The position numbers and the translations under genes were made by a program. Of a stretch of 64,000 nt of DNA, positions 36,648 to 49,300 are shown piece after piece; position 1 is the stretch's first letter; every line of letters starts with the position of its first letter. The notes below the pieces were generated by a model. The model worked only from the letters and a program-made list of their open reading frames with translations, searched no databases and was not told where the DNA came from. This stretch comes from Rosellinia necatrix (Eukaryota > Ascomycota > Sordariomycetes > Xylariales > Xylariaceae), in the NCBI GenBank assembly GCA_021209875.1, contig JAGYVD010000008.1:3409501-3473500 (forward strand), in the 5' to 3' direction.

Positions 36648-39600
36648 CTACAAGCTCCGCGCCGTACGAACTTCCTCGTACGCCTGGATCTGATCGCCGA
36701 CCTCAAGCTCCTGGAAGTCTTGAAAGCCCAAGCCACATTCCGTGCCTTTGCGCATCTCCAGGACATCTCTCTTGACATGTTTGAGAGTCTCCAGTTTACC
36801 TACAGAAAGGGGGAAGGGGGGCAATGAAGTTAGCATCGTAAAGCTTTTGTGCGGAAAGGCGTACGCGTCTGGCCACCGTAGTAGGTATGATGACGAGTCG
36901 GCATCAAATGGGAGAGGAAGGAAGTAGAGAGAGGCAAGAAATAGAAAACAGGAGGCATACCATCGAAAACCGTCTCCCCCTTCCGTAACACGCGGTAAAG
37001 GCTGTTTTTACCCACCACGCCGTTCCGCACACGGCAGCCGGCGATATTCTTGAAGACCCGCCCCCGCAGATTGATCGGGAATACCTGTAAAACTTCGGCC
37101 TCGCCGAGAACGCGAGTGGTGACGTCGGGCGCGAGATACCCGCTGAGGTTCGTCTTGACGTCGTCGACGAGATGGTAAATGACGGTATGATCCAGGATCC
37201 GTACGCCCTGGCCTTCCGCCATACGTCGGACGTACCCCGGCGTGGTGGTCGCGAAGTTGATGAGCACCGACTTCGACGTTGCCGCGTGCTCAACATCGAA
37301 CTCGCTGATGGCACCCGTCCCGGACCGCAGGATGCGGGGTCGCACTTCGTGGCTGCCGAGCTCCTGGATCGCCGCACAAACTGCCTCGACCGACCCGTGG
37401 ACATCGCCCTTCACCACGAAATTGACCATCTGCGCCCCATTCTCTTCGTCCGGAAGAACGTCCTGCGCGTCCCCGCCCTTGTCGCCGGCCGCCTTCTCGA
37501 GCGCGCGCTTTTCTTGGAGCGCCCTACGCGACTCGGCGATGGCTTCGTATTCGGTGGCATCCTTTTCCCGGTCGTGGAGCCCCGCACGGTACGACACAGC
37601 CGTCTTCGCTCTGTCTTCGTCAGGCGACTGGAGAACCTGGTCCCCGGCGGCGGGCAGATCCCTCCAACCGAGAATCTCGACTGGCATTCCGGGTGGCGCC
37701 TCGGTGATATCCACGCCGGCCTCGTTGCGGAGTTGTCGGATCTTGGCCCAGGTCAGGCCAGCCGCGATATAATCGCCGAGCCGTAGGGTGCCACGCTTGA
37801 CCAGGACCGTGGCCACCTTGCCCGTAGGCTTCAGGCTGCTTTCTAGAATCCACCCCTCGGCGGGCCCATCTGGCTCAGCCCGGTGATCGAGAATCTCGGA
37901 AAGGGTAAGGATGGTCTCCTCAAGGTCGTCCATGCCCTGGCCTGTTTTGCCGCTGACACAGGCGACCTGTACATCGCCGCCAAAATCCTCGATCTCCACG
38001 CCGGCATTAGCCAGGTCGTGTTTCACGGCGTCGATACGGGCGCCGTCCTTGTCGATTTTATTAATCGCTACAATGATCGGTACCTTGGCAGCACGAGCAT
38101 GCTTCACCGCTTCGAGCGTCTGGGGTTTGACACTGTCGTCAGCCGCGACAACCAAGACAACAATATCGGTGACATGGGCTCCGCGTTGTCGCATGGTCAG
38201 GAAAGCCGCGTGCCCTGGCGTATCTAGGAAGGTAATGGGTTTACCCGACGATAGCATAACGGAGAAAGCACCAATGTGCTGCGTGATGCCGCCATGCTCT
38301 TTTGCTGCCACAGAGGACTTGCGTAAATAATCGAGAATCGTTGTCTTGCCGTGATCGACATGACCCATGATGGTCACGACAGGCGGCCGCGGGGGGAGCA
38401 CCGAGGGATCCTCGGGCGCCGGCCGTGGTTTGAGGTCCTGACCGTCGCCAGCGTCCACCGTAGGCTCGTACCCGTACTCTTGCGCCACCAGAGCTGCCGT
38501 CTCTCCAGCCATGAGGCTATCCAGCGTGACGCCTTCAAACCCAAGCTCGCCGAGCTGAACTAAGAACTCCTCCGGCTGAATCCTGAGAGCGTTGGCAAAG
38601 GCCGTAACGCTAATTAGCTCCGGCAGAATGATGGGGATGGGCTCCGCTCGCTCCGCCTCACGTTGTGCTTTCCGCATCTCTTTTTGCCGACGTTTCTCGG
38701 AATAGCGATCATAATGGTCTTGTCCATCATCGTCTTCTTCAAAGCGAGAACCACCCCGGTGGCGTTTCCCACCACGTGCTTTAATGGGCCTGTGCGCCGG
38801 TTCAGAGATCTCCCATCGCTCATTTCTCTGGCGATCCTGATCGTCTCGCCCAAGCCGTGAAGCCGACTCAGGCATACCGATGGCTTGAGTCGCAAGGCGA
38901 CTGATCGGATCATTGACGGCAGACTTAGTCCCAGGAGCCGACCTGGGAAGCGGATCGGGGTCTCGTCGTATCTCCAGCGTCTCCAGGCTGTCGGCACGTT
39001 TGGGCTGATTCCCAGAGACATTATTCTGTATGGCATCCCAAAATTCATCCTCTAGGTTGAACTTATACGAGGGTTTCCGCGTGAGTTGACTCCAATCCGG
39101 AGATGATCCGAGTCCTGTTACGCCATTCTTACCGCTGGCCTTAATATGCGCGTCACGGGCGCTAGCCGCTTCCAACGCCACAAAGCCAACTGATTCAGCT
39201 AGGGCACTGTTGGCTCCAATCTTAGCCGTTCTGGTCGCATGGCCCTTTGGAGGACCGGCGTTCAGTTCGTGTGGAATATCCCTACCCTTGGAACTCCGCA
39301 AGGCACTGGATTGTGTCAAGCGCGCCTCGGGCGAGGGCTCCACATCCCTGCCCTTAGAGTTTCGGGAGGCGTTGGATTGTGTCGGGCGCGCCATCGTTGT
39401 CGCAAAATCAGCTGGGGGTTCATTTTGACTTGGGCTAGGCTCTTGGGGTAATGATGTTGGCGGCCGCTGTTCAGGCGAGGGTTGACCAACACTACCCTTG
39501 GAATTCCAGAAGGCATTAGATTGTGTCAGGAGCGACAATGTCGTCGTAAAGTCAGCTCTGATGGGCATAAGAGGTAGTGGTTTTTCGGGCTCGGATTCAC

Positions 39601-40872
39601 GGTTGGGTTGGGGCAAGGGCTTCACGGGGTCCGGCCGATCGGAATAGCCATTGGGCAGAACCCTGAAGTAGTTTGGCCGCACCGGCGTTTTACGTATAGG
39701 AGCGTCCGGTATAATCGCTGTCCGCCTAAAAAAGAGGCCGCCCACGACATTGGCGCGGTCGCCCAAGGTCTTTGTATCCGGTTCGGATCGGATGGAAACA
39801 TCAGACCCAAGTACGCTCGGCGAGAGGGAGAGGGCGGGCAGAGTTAAGGGTCGTCGCCTCAAAGCAGAGGTGTCCCCGTACATGCGCCCAGCCAAGGCCT
39901 CGGCCTCCATATACCTCTCGAGAGCTGCTTGACGCGCCTTGCCCCACTGATGTTGGGCCTTGACCTGCGTGTTAGCGACGCCGTCCCGGGGCCGTTGGGC
40001 CAGCTGCGCCTCTTGCGCTTTTTGCGACTCCGTCTGAGCGAGTAGAACCTCTCGCGCCTTGGCTACATAAGGATCGAGGATATCGTCGTCCGTCGGCGGT
40101 CTTCTAAACGCAAAGGGCACCCCTCCGACAGCTGGTTTGTGGGGGGTGGGAAATGCGGTAGGAAATACGGGAGGAATAGGGCCGGTGGGCGATAGGAGCG
40201 GACTTGTATGCGCGTTCGAGTCATGCGAGTGCCGGAGCTGTTGGTTTGTAGTTGTAGTTGTGGTCGTGGTCGCCGTCACCGTCGTCGACATGGTCTGTTG
40301 TATTCGAGGAGATATGGGCGGCGTGCTCAAGGAACTGCGGCCGGTGCCATCGCCCACGCCAGCACTGATACCGACCCTGGGGACCGGCCGGGGTGCCGGA
40401 CTGCGGCCGGGGTCATGTTCGCCCGCACATGGTGTTGCGGCCGAGAAGAGGCGGTACCGTGGTGGCCCCGGGAGCGGTCGGGAGAGTCGATGGTGACAGA
40501 ATGTGCAGATGGAGCTGTCCCGCTGCCATCAGAAACGACGTCAGCCATGAAGGAGGAAAGGGTAGAGGGGAGGGAAGAGGGAGGGGGAGAGAGGGAGGGG
40601 GAGAGAGGAAGGAAGAGGGAGGAAGGAAGAGGGAGGAAGGGAGAGGGAGGGGAAACAGGAACAAGTAGTAGATGAAGTTCATATGCTCATCTGCAATGAT
40701 GCATCTGCATAGATGCAGACATGGACGGGATGGTATGCAGGCGAGAGACGACAACGATGATGGCGATGGTAATGATGGTAGTAATGTTGATGATGATGAT
40801 GATAGTGGCATTCATGTTTGTTACTAAACTAGAATGGCTCTCACTCACCTTTACAAGCCTCCCTCTTAGCAT
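36648..40872 (-). CDS. Mitochondrial translation initiation factor IF-2
   Basis: GTPase that places initiator tRNA on the mitochondrial ribosome. Three exons: 40872-40849, 40522-36961, 36799-36648 (1,245 aa). The large frame has no ATG at its N-terminal edge. An 8-codon exon MLRGRLVK, with donor GTGAGT, joins in phase 0 across a 326-nt intron to [18 protein letters not shown], a fungal mitochondrial-IF2-like leader. Motifs: an IF2 N-domain stretch ([19 protein letters not shown]), GTPase G1 GHVDHGKTT (about residue 726), G3 DTPGHAAF, G4 NKID, then domain II, a linker rich in acidic/basic residues, and C-terminal domain IV ([13 protein letters not shown]). The last intron is 161 nt; exon 3 ends EVRTARSL. 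The first exon was found by hand, but it is strongly supported by frame and composition. Confidence 0.9.
40564..40655. repeat. 92-nt uninterrupted polypurine tract in IF-2 intron 1
   Basis: Every base on the plus strand from 40564 to 40655 is A or G, built from GGGAGA and GGAAGA blocks; on the transcribed strand it is a long pyrimidine run upstream of the 3' splice site. Confidence 0.9.
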
Positions 40873-41573
40873 GCTGAAGTGATGACTTCCAGGTGACTCT
40901 GTGACATCTGCAATTGACGATGTTGACGATGGCGAACGAATAGCCCCATGGGAGAAATGTGGCAGTTGTGGCGGCGACGACGCGAGTCTCCAATAGAGTA
41001 ATAGTCATCTATCTATCATTCGAGAAGATCACAAAATGTTGAAAAGATGCTAGGTAGGTACCTAGTTACCGTGAATTGACATACCAGATCGGGTTAGACA
41101 CCACTACCTAGACCGCCCACTTTAATATGCGGGTCAATTACTTGGCATACAACAAGGTACCTAGTTACTTGGGTACCATAGCCACTTCCAGCTGCCAGAG
41201 TTGTTTCATACCTGATTATATACCTGCATGCTCACAACAGTAAACAATTGGCTTTAAGACGAACGTGGGGAGGGTCATTAGGCAATTGTAGTTACCATGG
41301 GAACTCGCTACAGTATTATACGCGTGGCGGAGTGGACGTATAGAAGGGAAGAGACGTCCTCGAGGTGCGATTACCAACTTTATTTTTTTATGAAACAAGT
41401 GTCCTATGTGGTCTATTCCCTGCTTGGATTCTGCTTCCTCTTGGCCATAACGTCTCTTGTATGCCGTCCGTATGCACTATTTCGCAGGGTGCTCGTGATA
41501 AGCTCCTCGCGTCTCTCTCTCTCTCTCTCTCTTCTCTTCGTTTCCAAGCGCCGTGAGATAAGTGAACGTGCCG
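40873..41573. other. Intergenic between IF-2 and the two-TM protein gene
   Basis: Contains a cluster of CCTAGG/GGTACC motifs (41049-41066, 41154-41180) and a short (CT)n run at about 41513-41532, next to the 3' end of the downstream minus-strand gene. No gene seen. Confidence 0.5.
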
Positions 41574-42620
41574 TCACTGAATACCAAGCGCCGAATCCGT
41601 GCCGACGCTATCCTTCCAGAACTGATCGAAGTCGACGCCTTCCTTGAGGAACAGGTCCCTGATTTGGTGGGCGGCCTTGTCTTGTTTGTCGGGTCCGAAG
41701 CCGCCGGGCTGCGTCGACTCAAACTGCACGATCTCGATCCAGCGGTAGAACAGGTCCTCCTTGCCGATGCCGATGAGGGCGTCGCGGAAGGCGAAGACCT
41801 GGCGGCGCCTGCCGTCCTCCTGCGCCTCGGCATCGCCCTTGAGGTCGACGCACAGCCAGCCCCAGTCCTCCTGGTACAGCAGGACGACGAGCGTGAAGGC
41901 CTCGAGGGCGGCCATCCTCCGGTCGACCATGGTGGTGGCGTCGATCATGGCGCCCCAGTCGAGGTCCCAGTCGCCGTCCATGAGGACGTAGCCGGTCTTC
42001 TCGCCCAGCACCATGGGCGCCGTGGCGCCGTAGACGCGCGCCAGGAAGAAGCTGCGTGCCGCGTTCGTGCCGTCGTCGCCGTCGTTGACCACGTCGCCCA
42101 GCGCCTCGCCCCACTTGCGGCTGCGCCGGACGACGACCTCGCGCGCGCGGAACCCGACGGCCCGCCGCCACGCCACCGGATTCCCGTGCCGCTGGCCGAG
42201 GCAGAACTCGACGGGCCACGGCCACAGGAAGACGGAAAGCAACGTGTCCAGCATGAAGGTGAGGGCGCGGCGGCCGACCTCGGGGACGATCTCTTCCCAC
42301 GCCATCTCCTCGACGAACATGGTCGTCTCGTTCCAGTAGCCCATCGCCGACGTCACCAGCCGCAGGTAGTACGGCGAGATGTAGTAGACGCGCCAGAGGA
42401 ACAGCGCGACGATGGCCAGATTCATGAGCACGGGAACCATGAAGATCTTGCGCTTGAAGTCCCGCGGCTTGCTGTCGATGTGCATGATGTACACGTGCCG
42501 CTGATCGAACGTGTCGATGATGGGCTGCAGCACCTCGGGGGGACGTTTGTAGGGTGCCGGTAAGCCTCCATCTTTGCGCTGGACAGGCGCGGGTTTGGCC
42601 GCCTTCCGTTGTCGCGCCAT
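41574..42620 (-). CDS. Conserved fungal membrane protein of unknown function
   Basis: Single exon, 348 aa, starting at MARQRKAAKPAPV; an upstream in-frame codon set exists but is preceded by no better ATG. A basic, Pro-rich N-terminus could act as a mitochondrial or ER targeting signal. There are two hydrophobic segments: FMVPVLMNLAIVALFLW (about 77-93) and LTFMLDTLLSVFLWPWPV (about 135-152). The C-terminal two thirds are soluble, Trp-rich and acidic (GDWDLDWGAM, LLYQEDWGWLCVDLKG). I do not recognise a catalytic motif. High GC at third positions and the long clean frame make it a real gene. Function unknown. Confidence 0.8.
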   Translation of the reverse strand: MARQRKAAKPAPVQRKDGGLPAPYKRPPEVLQPIIDTFDQRHVYIMHIDSKPRDFKRKIFMVPVLMNLAIVALFLWRVYYISPYYLRLVTSAMGYWNETTMFVEEMAWEEIVPEVGRRALTFMLDTLLSVFLWPWPVEFCLGQRHGNPVAWRRAVGFRAREVVVRRSRKWGEALGDVVNDGDDGTNAARSFFLARVYGATAPMVLGEKTGYVLMDGDWDLDWGAMIDATTMVDRRMAALEAFTLVVLLYQEDWGWLCVDLKGDAEAQEDGRRRQVFAFRDALIGIGKEDLFYRWIEIVQFESTQPGGFGPDKQDKAAHQIRDLFLKEGVDFDQFWKDSVGTDSALGIQ

Positions 42621-43245
42621 GGCTGATAGGAGGGGATGGGGGATAGAGGTGTTCCCAGGCAAAGATCAAAGATGGAAGGCTTGTGATCTCGCCCGGGCCT
42701 CGTCGGAAATTGGTTTCGTACGAGGCAAGGGCCCTGTAGCTCAGTAGTATGGATATGTACATACATATGTAATGCATTGCCGAGTGTCCTATCAAAAGTG
42801 ACGTACATGGGTGCTCGAGTAGGTATGTCTTACCCATGCCCCCAGCCCCCCCCCCTTATGTCTAATAATAAACCCCATCGCTACTGTGCCCTCTGCTTGG
42901 CAGTTGGCAGACAAATGCAACAAGACCCATTCAGGCAGGTAGGTTATACTGAAGGTACATACTTTAGTACGCACTTGTACGAGGACTGTGGCCATAAAGA
43001 CAAACTTTTCAACCCCATAACCGTGATCCAGACAACCTAGCACGATTTGGTACAGGGCAACGTGAGTAAGCTATATTTTAATATTTATGCCTCAACCATG
43101 GTGTCGGTTGTTATGTGACGTTCTTGTGCTGCCTTGTTGTTTTGTGACTAGAAACATCCTGCCGCTATGTAAAGCATCTTCCGGGGGTACTCAGGCAGTA
43201 TACCACAGCGCACGTCCAGGCCAGACACGACAAACCAAGTACAGT
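42621..43245. other. Intergenic, no supported gene
   Basis: Upstream of the two-TM gene and downstream of the PDAP1-like gene. A C10 run lies near 42847. Nothing else recognised. Confidence 0.45.
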
Positions 43246-44225
43246 TTATTTTTTGCCCTTTTTCGGGGCTTTACCAAGAGCCGCCTCCCGTCTCTTCGCC
43301 TCCTTCTCCTCTCTCTCCTGGCGCCTCTCCTTCTCTAGGGCTTCTTTCTCCTCTTTCTCGGCCTAGAAATCACCTTCATGTTAGTTTTGTTCACTTAGTC
43401 ATGAGCCCTCCTTGTTTGCATAGCCCAAACCCTAGGTTGGGTGATAGCTTGGCACGTACCTGTTTCCGAGCAGCATCGGCTTCTCGCTTCTCACGGATCA
43501 GACGTAGGCGAGCCATGTCGGCCTTCGCTTCGTCCGTTTTGCCTTCGGCGTGTAGTTTCCGGTAGTGTTCGGCAGCCTGTTGTTTCTCGAAGGCCTCGCG
43601 CTCCCTCCGGCTCATCGTTGACTTATTGACCGACATCTTGGCAACAGCCTCTGTAGCTTCCTCTACGCCCGGCGGGGCCGCTATTGCCTGTTTCCGGGCG
43701 GCCTTGGAGTGGTTTGGATTGGCGGGCATGTCATCGTCTTCCTCTGGTTCCGAGTCACTGGGTAGGTCGCCCACTTGCACTTGCCCCTTCTGTCTCCGCG
43801 CGATGGCAGCGTCTTTCTGGGCCTTCTTGGCCGCCTTGCGCTCTTCACGCGTCAGCTCTTGCTGGGCTTGAGAAGTACCGGCAGGCAAGTCAGCATCGGA
43901 GCCCTCCTCGGAATCTTCCTCGGAATCCTCCTCGCTGTCGTCATCGTCATCGTCGTCGTCGTCATCATCATCATCGCTATTGCCACCCTTTTTTTTCTTT
44001 TGGGCACTTTCGCTCCACATGCTGACCTCATTTCCGTCTGCGTCGAGAGGTCGAAGATCGCGGGAGAAATGCTTGCCACCTTTCCGTGTTCAGGTTAGTC
44101 AACCGGGAGGCATCCATAGTAACACGAGCGTTCGGATTTCAAACCAACCTCCCCCTAGTAAATTTCTTAAATTTGCCGCCACGGCCGCGCGAATTGGCGC
44201 CTGGTGTCGCCCCTCGTCCCGGCAT
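43246..44225 (-). CDS. PDAP1/PP28-type casein-kinase-substrate phosphoprotein homologue
   Basis: Three exons: 44225-44149, 44079-43460, 43362-43246 (about 270 aa). Exon 1 reads [20 protein letters not shown]. Exon 2 begins [20 protein letters not shown], then 13 consecutive Asp and more acidic blocks, then the PP28 signature [17 protein letters not shown] and [17 protein letters not shown]. Exon 3 is Glu/Lys-rich and ends APKKGKK. Intron 2 (GTACGT..TAG, 97 nt) is clean. Intron 1 is not: the obvious donor (AG/GTTGGT) leaves exon 1 one nucleotide too long for exon 2. One G fewer in the five-G run just before it would give the expected TRGGGKHFS. Either the run is one base long (assembly or allele) or another donor is used, for example C/GTGGCG at 44182. 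Otherwise a normal, cytosolic, highly charged protein. Confidence 0.78.
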
Positions 44226-46200
44226 CGTATGGACAACGGAAAGCACGGTAAGTTACTAGGTAGTACGCAAAAGGTACGTTTCGTAAGGTAAGTTACCAGC
44301 TGGGGCGCGCACTGGTGAAAAACGGTGCAATAGTTGACTATTGATTGATCGATATCATATATGTAATCATGAGAGGGGGAGCGATCAGGGGGGGGGGTGG
44401 ATAACGCCGACCTATTGGTGCCCGGAACGTAATGGAAGGTTGGGACCTTAGTGGACGAGACGGGTAACAGGAGATGGGTCTGGACTGTAACTCTTCTTAG
44501 GTTACATAAAAATAGTAAAACCAGAAGAACTGAAATAATTACGTAGAGTAAGCTGGTTGAAAAGAGGGGCTTGAATGAATCAAGACTCCAAATTGGTAAC
44601 CAAGGAAAAAAAAAAAAAAGAAAGAAAAAAAAAAAATAAAAAGTAGGTAATAACTAAGGTAGCCTACCTGAGGAGGGGTCGCCAATGCGAGAAGGTAAAG
44701 CACTTCAATATTGTTCGTAGGGGCACTGCTCCTCTCCCTCCCTCGACGGAGATAGCGGGGTAGAACGACTCGATTTGTTATCGCAGCATTGGTATTGGCC
44801 GATCTTTGCCCCCAGCACCGGCCATGAACATACGCTACCTAGGTACTTGCCTGCGTGGTATTGTGCTAATGTATGTGGCTGGTACCTGGGCCGCTCATGT
44901 GGCTTCCTACCCAACATGGTTTAGGCCTGCCAGCCCCACCAAACGGCAGTCCTTTAAAACCGAAACAATTCCATCGACGGTCTAATTTTCTCTTCTCCTC
45001 TCTTCTTCCTCACATAAAACAAAGAACAATCCTTCATATTCACTCTGGCTTTCGCTCTTTTCAATGGCAGGTCTTGGAGGGGAAATTGGAGGAGAGAGGA
45101 ATGCCCTTTTTTTTTCGATCACTTACCCTCTGGCCCGTTGCAGCTTGCTGCCGTTGGGTACTGGAGAAATTTTAGTATCGATACATGATTATACTCGTCC
45201 CGTCCATCGTAGCGTCATTTCCGTCATTCCCCTTTCAGTCTGTCTCTCCAAGCCATGCAAACCCTGGCGATTGAGGCTATATCTGTACCGGAAGGACGGG
45301 ACAGGATCCTGAATGGATCGCTTCCCACACAGCCAAAGGATTTCTCCCAAAATGGTGAACCAAGATCCACGTCGGATGGCGTTTATGGATCGCGCCTATG
45401 GGTCGCGCCTATGGAGACATGATCAAAGTGCATACATGCCCAGGGTGTTTTGTAATACCATAATCGGCAGTCGGGCCGTCGTTTTACATACATCTCTCGG
45501 CCTTCCTTGGGTCTTGAGAGGTCCAGGAATCACCCGACTTTCGGTCTACACGACTAGGGCTACCTACCTAGGTAGCCTATCTAATTATCGTATGAAGTAC
45601 CCACAGTGCAACGCACTACCTACCTTGGTGCCTAGGTAACTACCTAAATTATGAAGTAGTAGTAGTAAAATTAACGTCTAGTCTAGGTGTCTGACAGTGC
45701 TAGTAAATTATGAAGTAGGTACCCAGTTACTTTTTGGGTAGGTTTTACCCTTACCATGCAGGATCGGAATTGGGGGCTGCACCCGAGCAGTGCCGCTTCT
45801 AGGCCGAGCTCAGCCCAAGCCTAGCCCGAGCAAAACCCGGGTTCCCAAGTCGGAATACATACCTAGAAAGTAGGTAGGCCCTCGTGCCTTCCAATTGACA
45901 CGACAGGTAGTTACCGTAGATGCGTTGCGAAAATGGCGCTGGGCCGACTGGCGCCCTCGGAGAGCGATCGAGTCTCCTCAGGACTACGTACCTGGGTACC
46001 AGTAATCTGGATGTTGAATCTGGCCTGACCGCCCTCCATTTTGGAGTGGTTCTGCCGGAAATGCCCCTCCCGAAAGTCGGAGCACGGGTGACGCATTGCG
46101 AGCGCAAACAAACATCCAGAAATCCTCCTAAGTTCTCGAGGCTGACTTGTCGAGGTAAATCTCCTAAACTACCTAAAACATGTTCCATCTGGTGACGTGA
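44226..46200. other. Divergent intergenic region upstream of Lys2
   Basis: Holds G-run DNA at about 44389, an A-rich tract at 44607-44643, and a dense cluster of CCTAGG/GGTACC motifs at 45555-45735. Several short frames exist but none shows a domain. Confidence 0.5.
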
Positions 46201-46332
46201 CACCAATCAATCAATCAATCCATTAATCAATCCATCAATTAATTAATCCATCACTATCACCACCACCACCACCATTACCATTACCATCACCATCACTATC
46301 ACCATCACCATCACCATCACCATCACCACCGC
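46201..46332. repeat. Microsatellite leader of the Lys2 gene
   Basis: (ATCA)n-type repeats pass into (CAC)n and (ATCACC)n up to the start codon at 46334, so the 5' leader is probably almost entirely simple sequence. Confidence 0.85.
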
Positions 46333-46333
46333 G

Positions 46334-49300
46334 ATGGCTGGGCTACCCGATCCCACGATCGCCCTTGACTGGAGCTACATCGGCGCTATCCACGAGCACT
46401 TTGACAAGAACGCTCGTGCGCACCCCGAGCGCGTTTGTATTACAGAAACCAGGAGCTCTACGTAAGACAACTAAACTACCTTGTCGTCGAACCTATGACT
46501 TGTCAAACCTATGCCTTGTCAAACTTATGTCTTGTCAAACATATGCCTTGTCAAACATATGCCTTGCCAAACCGAACGAAGCCTTCCAGCTCCAGCTGCT
46601 GACTTGAACGTCCGCTCAGGTCGCCAACGAGGACCTTCAACTATCGCCAGATAGCAGAGGCCGCCAACACAATCGCCCACCATCTGCACGATGCTGGCAT
46701 CACCAACGGAGATGTGGTCATGATCTTCGCGAACAGGACCGTGGAGTTAGTCTGCGCGTTTATGGGGGTTTTGGTGCGGCCTGCTCGACCCGTTACCGTT
46801 GGACTTGGCTGACCACCTTGTCCAGGCCGCTGGAGCTACAGTCACCGTCCTCGACCCGTTGTACCCGCCGCAAAGGCAGCAGAGTAGGCGTACCCTGCCC
46901 CATTCCTACGAAGCCAGCTCGACTCACCGGGCACAGTCTACCTCGAGTCAGCCCAGCCCAAGGCCATGATTTCGATCGGCAAGACCATCGACGAAAATGG
47001 GTGAGTGTGTTCCGTGATTTGTGGCCCGTGTTGTTGCAGACAGACCCAGCCGCTGCCACCATCATCACATCGCAACAACACGTCCGCTTGCTGACATGCC
47101 GCCATCTCCAGCCCTCTTGCCCCCCTCGTACAGAGGTATGTCGACGAGGAACTATCTCTCAAGACCCAGATTCCCGAGCTCCGAATGAGTGACGACGGCA
47201 TCCTGTTTGGCGGGGGAGAGGATGGCGCCGATATCTTCGACAGCGTGCGCTCCAAGGCCCCATCACCCCCCGGCGTTCTTGTTGGCCCAGATTCGATCAG
47301 CGTCATGTCCTTCACTTCCGGGTCAGAGGGGAGGCCCAAGTGCGTGTTAGGACGTCATTTCAGCCTGGCCAAGTACTTCCCCTGGATGGCGGAGCGCTTC
47401 AACCTCTCGGCAGATTCGAAGTTCGCTTGCCTTAGCGGGATTGCCCATGATCCCATCCAGCGAGGTAAGACTTGTCAGGGTCATGGATGTATCTGCCTCA
47501 GCTTACGCCTTTACACGCAGACATTTTTACGCCCCTGTTCCTCGGCGCTCAACTGCTGATCCCGGCCAAGGAGGACATCGCCCACGAGAAGCTGAGTGAA
47601 TGGATGCGAGAATGGTCGCCCACCGTCACACACTTAACCCCCGCCATGGGAAATTTGCTCGTAGCAGCATCTACCGCCAAGTTCCCCGCTCTGCGACATG
47701 TCTTCTTTGTTGGCGATGTGCTGACCACTCGGGATTGCAAGGCCCTTCGGCAATTGGGACCAGCATGCCGTATCGTGAATATGTACGGAACCACAGAGAC
47801 GAGTGAGTGGACCTGATTCGACTCGGAAAACGAGGATATCTAACCAGCCTGTCGTAGGTCGAGCGGTCTCTTACTTTGAAATTCCTTCCGCTGAAGAAGA
47901 CCCCGCTGCACTCGACTCGCTGGGGGACACGATCCCCGCGGGATGGGGGATGCAGGGCGTCCAGGTTCTTGTCGTATCTCAGGAGGATCGCAACAAGTTG
48001 TGCGGCGTGGGAGAAACTGGCGAGCTGTTCATAAGAGCAGCCGGGCTTTCCGCCGGTTACCTCAACGATCCTGAGAAGAATAAGGAGAAGTTTCTCGACA
48101 ACTGGTTTGCCGATAATCAGAAGTGGGTAGAGGCTGATAAGGCCAAGGCCAAGGGTGAGCCGTGGCGCACCTACTTTAACGGAGTTCATGATAGGCTCTA
48201 TAGAACAGGAGACCTTGGCCAATATCTTCCCTCGGGGGCCGTGCGTGTATCTGGCCGAATCGATTCTCAAGTCAAAATTCGCGGCTTCCGGATCGAGCTC
48301 AACGAGATCGATGCTAATTTAAGTGGCAGCCCTCTTGTGCGAGACTGCAAGACGCTTGTCAAGAGAAACGCCCACGAGGAGCCCAAGCTTGTCAGCTATA
48401 TCGTTCCCGAGATTGCCGAGTGGAAGCGCTGGCTGGACGCCCATAACCAAGAAGATATTCAGGACGAGGGTATTGAGATAGGACCTACCGTTGTTTACCT
48501 CAGGAGGTTTCGCGCCCTTCAAGCGGTTATTCGTGACCACCTCAAGCATCGTCTTGCGTCCCACTCAATACCCTCCATCTTTATTATGCTACAGAAGCTC
48601 CCTCTTAACCCGAACGGCAAGGTTGATTCCCCAAATTTGCCCTTCCCCGATACAACACAGATAATGGAAGAGACCTCGAAAGAGGATTTGAAGAGCTGGG
48701 AGGCCCTATCAGAGACAGAGAAGGCCGTCGCTTCGCTCTGGTCAACTCTCATCCCAGGTCTAAATGCCAAGACCCTCAGGTATGTGGTCAATGGAGGTAG
48801 TCAACGCCTTGCAAATGAATAGAAAGCTGATCCAGGCCCAGGCCCGACTCCGACTTTTTCGACTGCGGTGGGCACAGCTTGCTCGCCCAGCAGATGTTGC
48901 TATCCCTTCGAAAGGAGCTGAACGCGGATGTTCTTATTGGCGCTCTTTACTCCAATCCGTCTCTGCGGAGTCTGAGCAGTCAGGTCGATCGTCTCCATAG
49001 TGGCCAGGCCGTCGAAGAAGACAAGGAAAGCGAATCACCCTATGCTAAATCATTGGATGAGTTGGTGAAGACCTTGGACGAAAAGTACCAGACGGCAGAC
49101 CCAGATGCCTTAAGCCCATCGAGCGGTGCCACGTTCTTCCTCACTGGTGCCACAGGCTTCTTGGGCGCGCACCTGGTCAAGGATATCTTGGATAGGGAGA
49201 ACACCAAGCTTATCGCGCATATCCGCGGCGCGAAGGATGTTTCCTTTGCCAAGGAGCGCCTGATAAGGTCCCTGAAGGGCTATCTGTTGTGGCAGGACTT

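Noticed and set aside
41562..42563. Open frame of 333 codons on the plus strand over the two-TM protein gene
   Set aside because: Shadow frame with Asp/His/Arg-biased composition; the minus-strand frame has membrane segments and protein-like composition.
42735..42765. TAGCTCAGTAGT resembling a tRNA D-arm
   Set aside because: No anticodon or T-arm downstream.
45799..46206. 135-codon minus-strand frame upstream of Lys2
   Set aside because: No domain, overlaps other frames of similar length and lies in motif-rich intergenic DNA.
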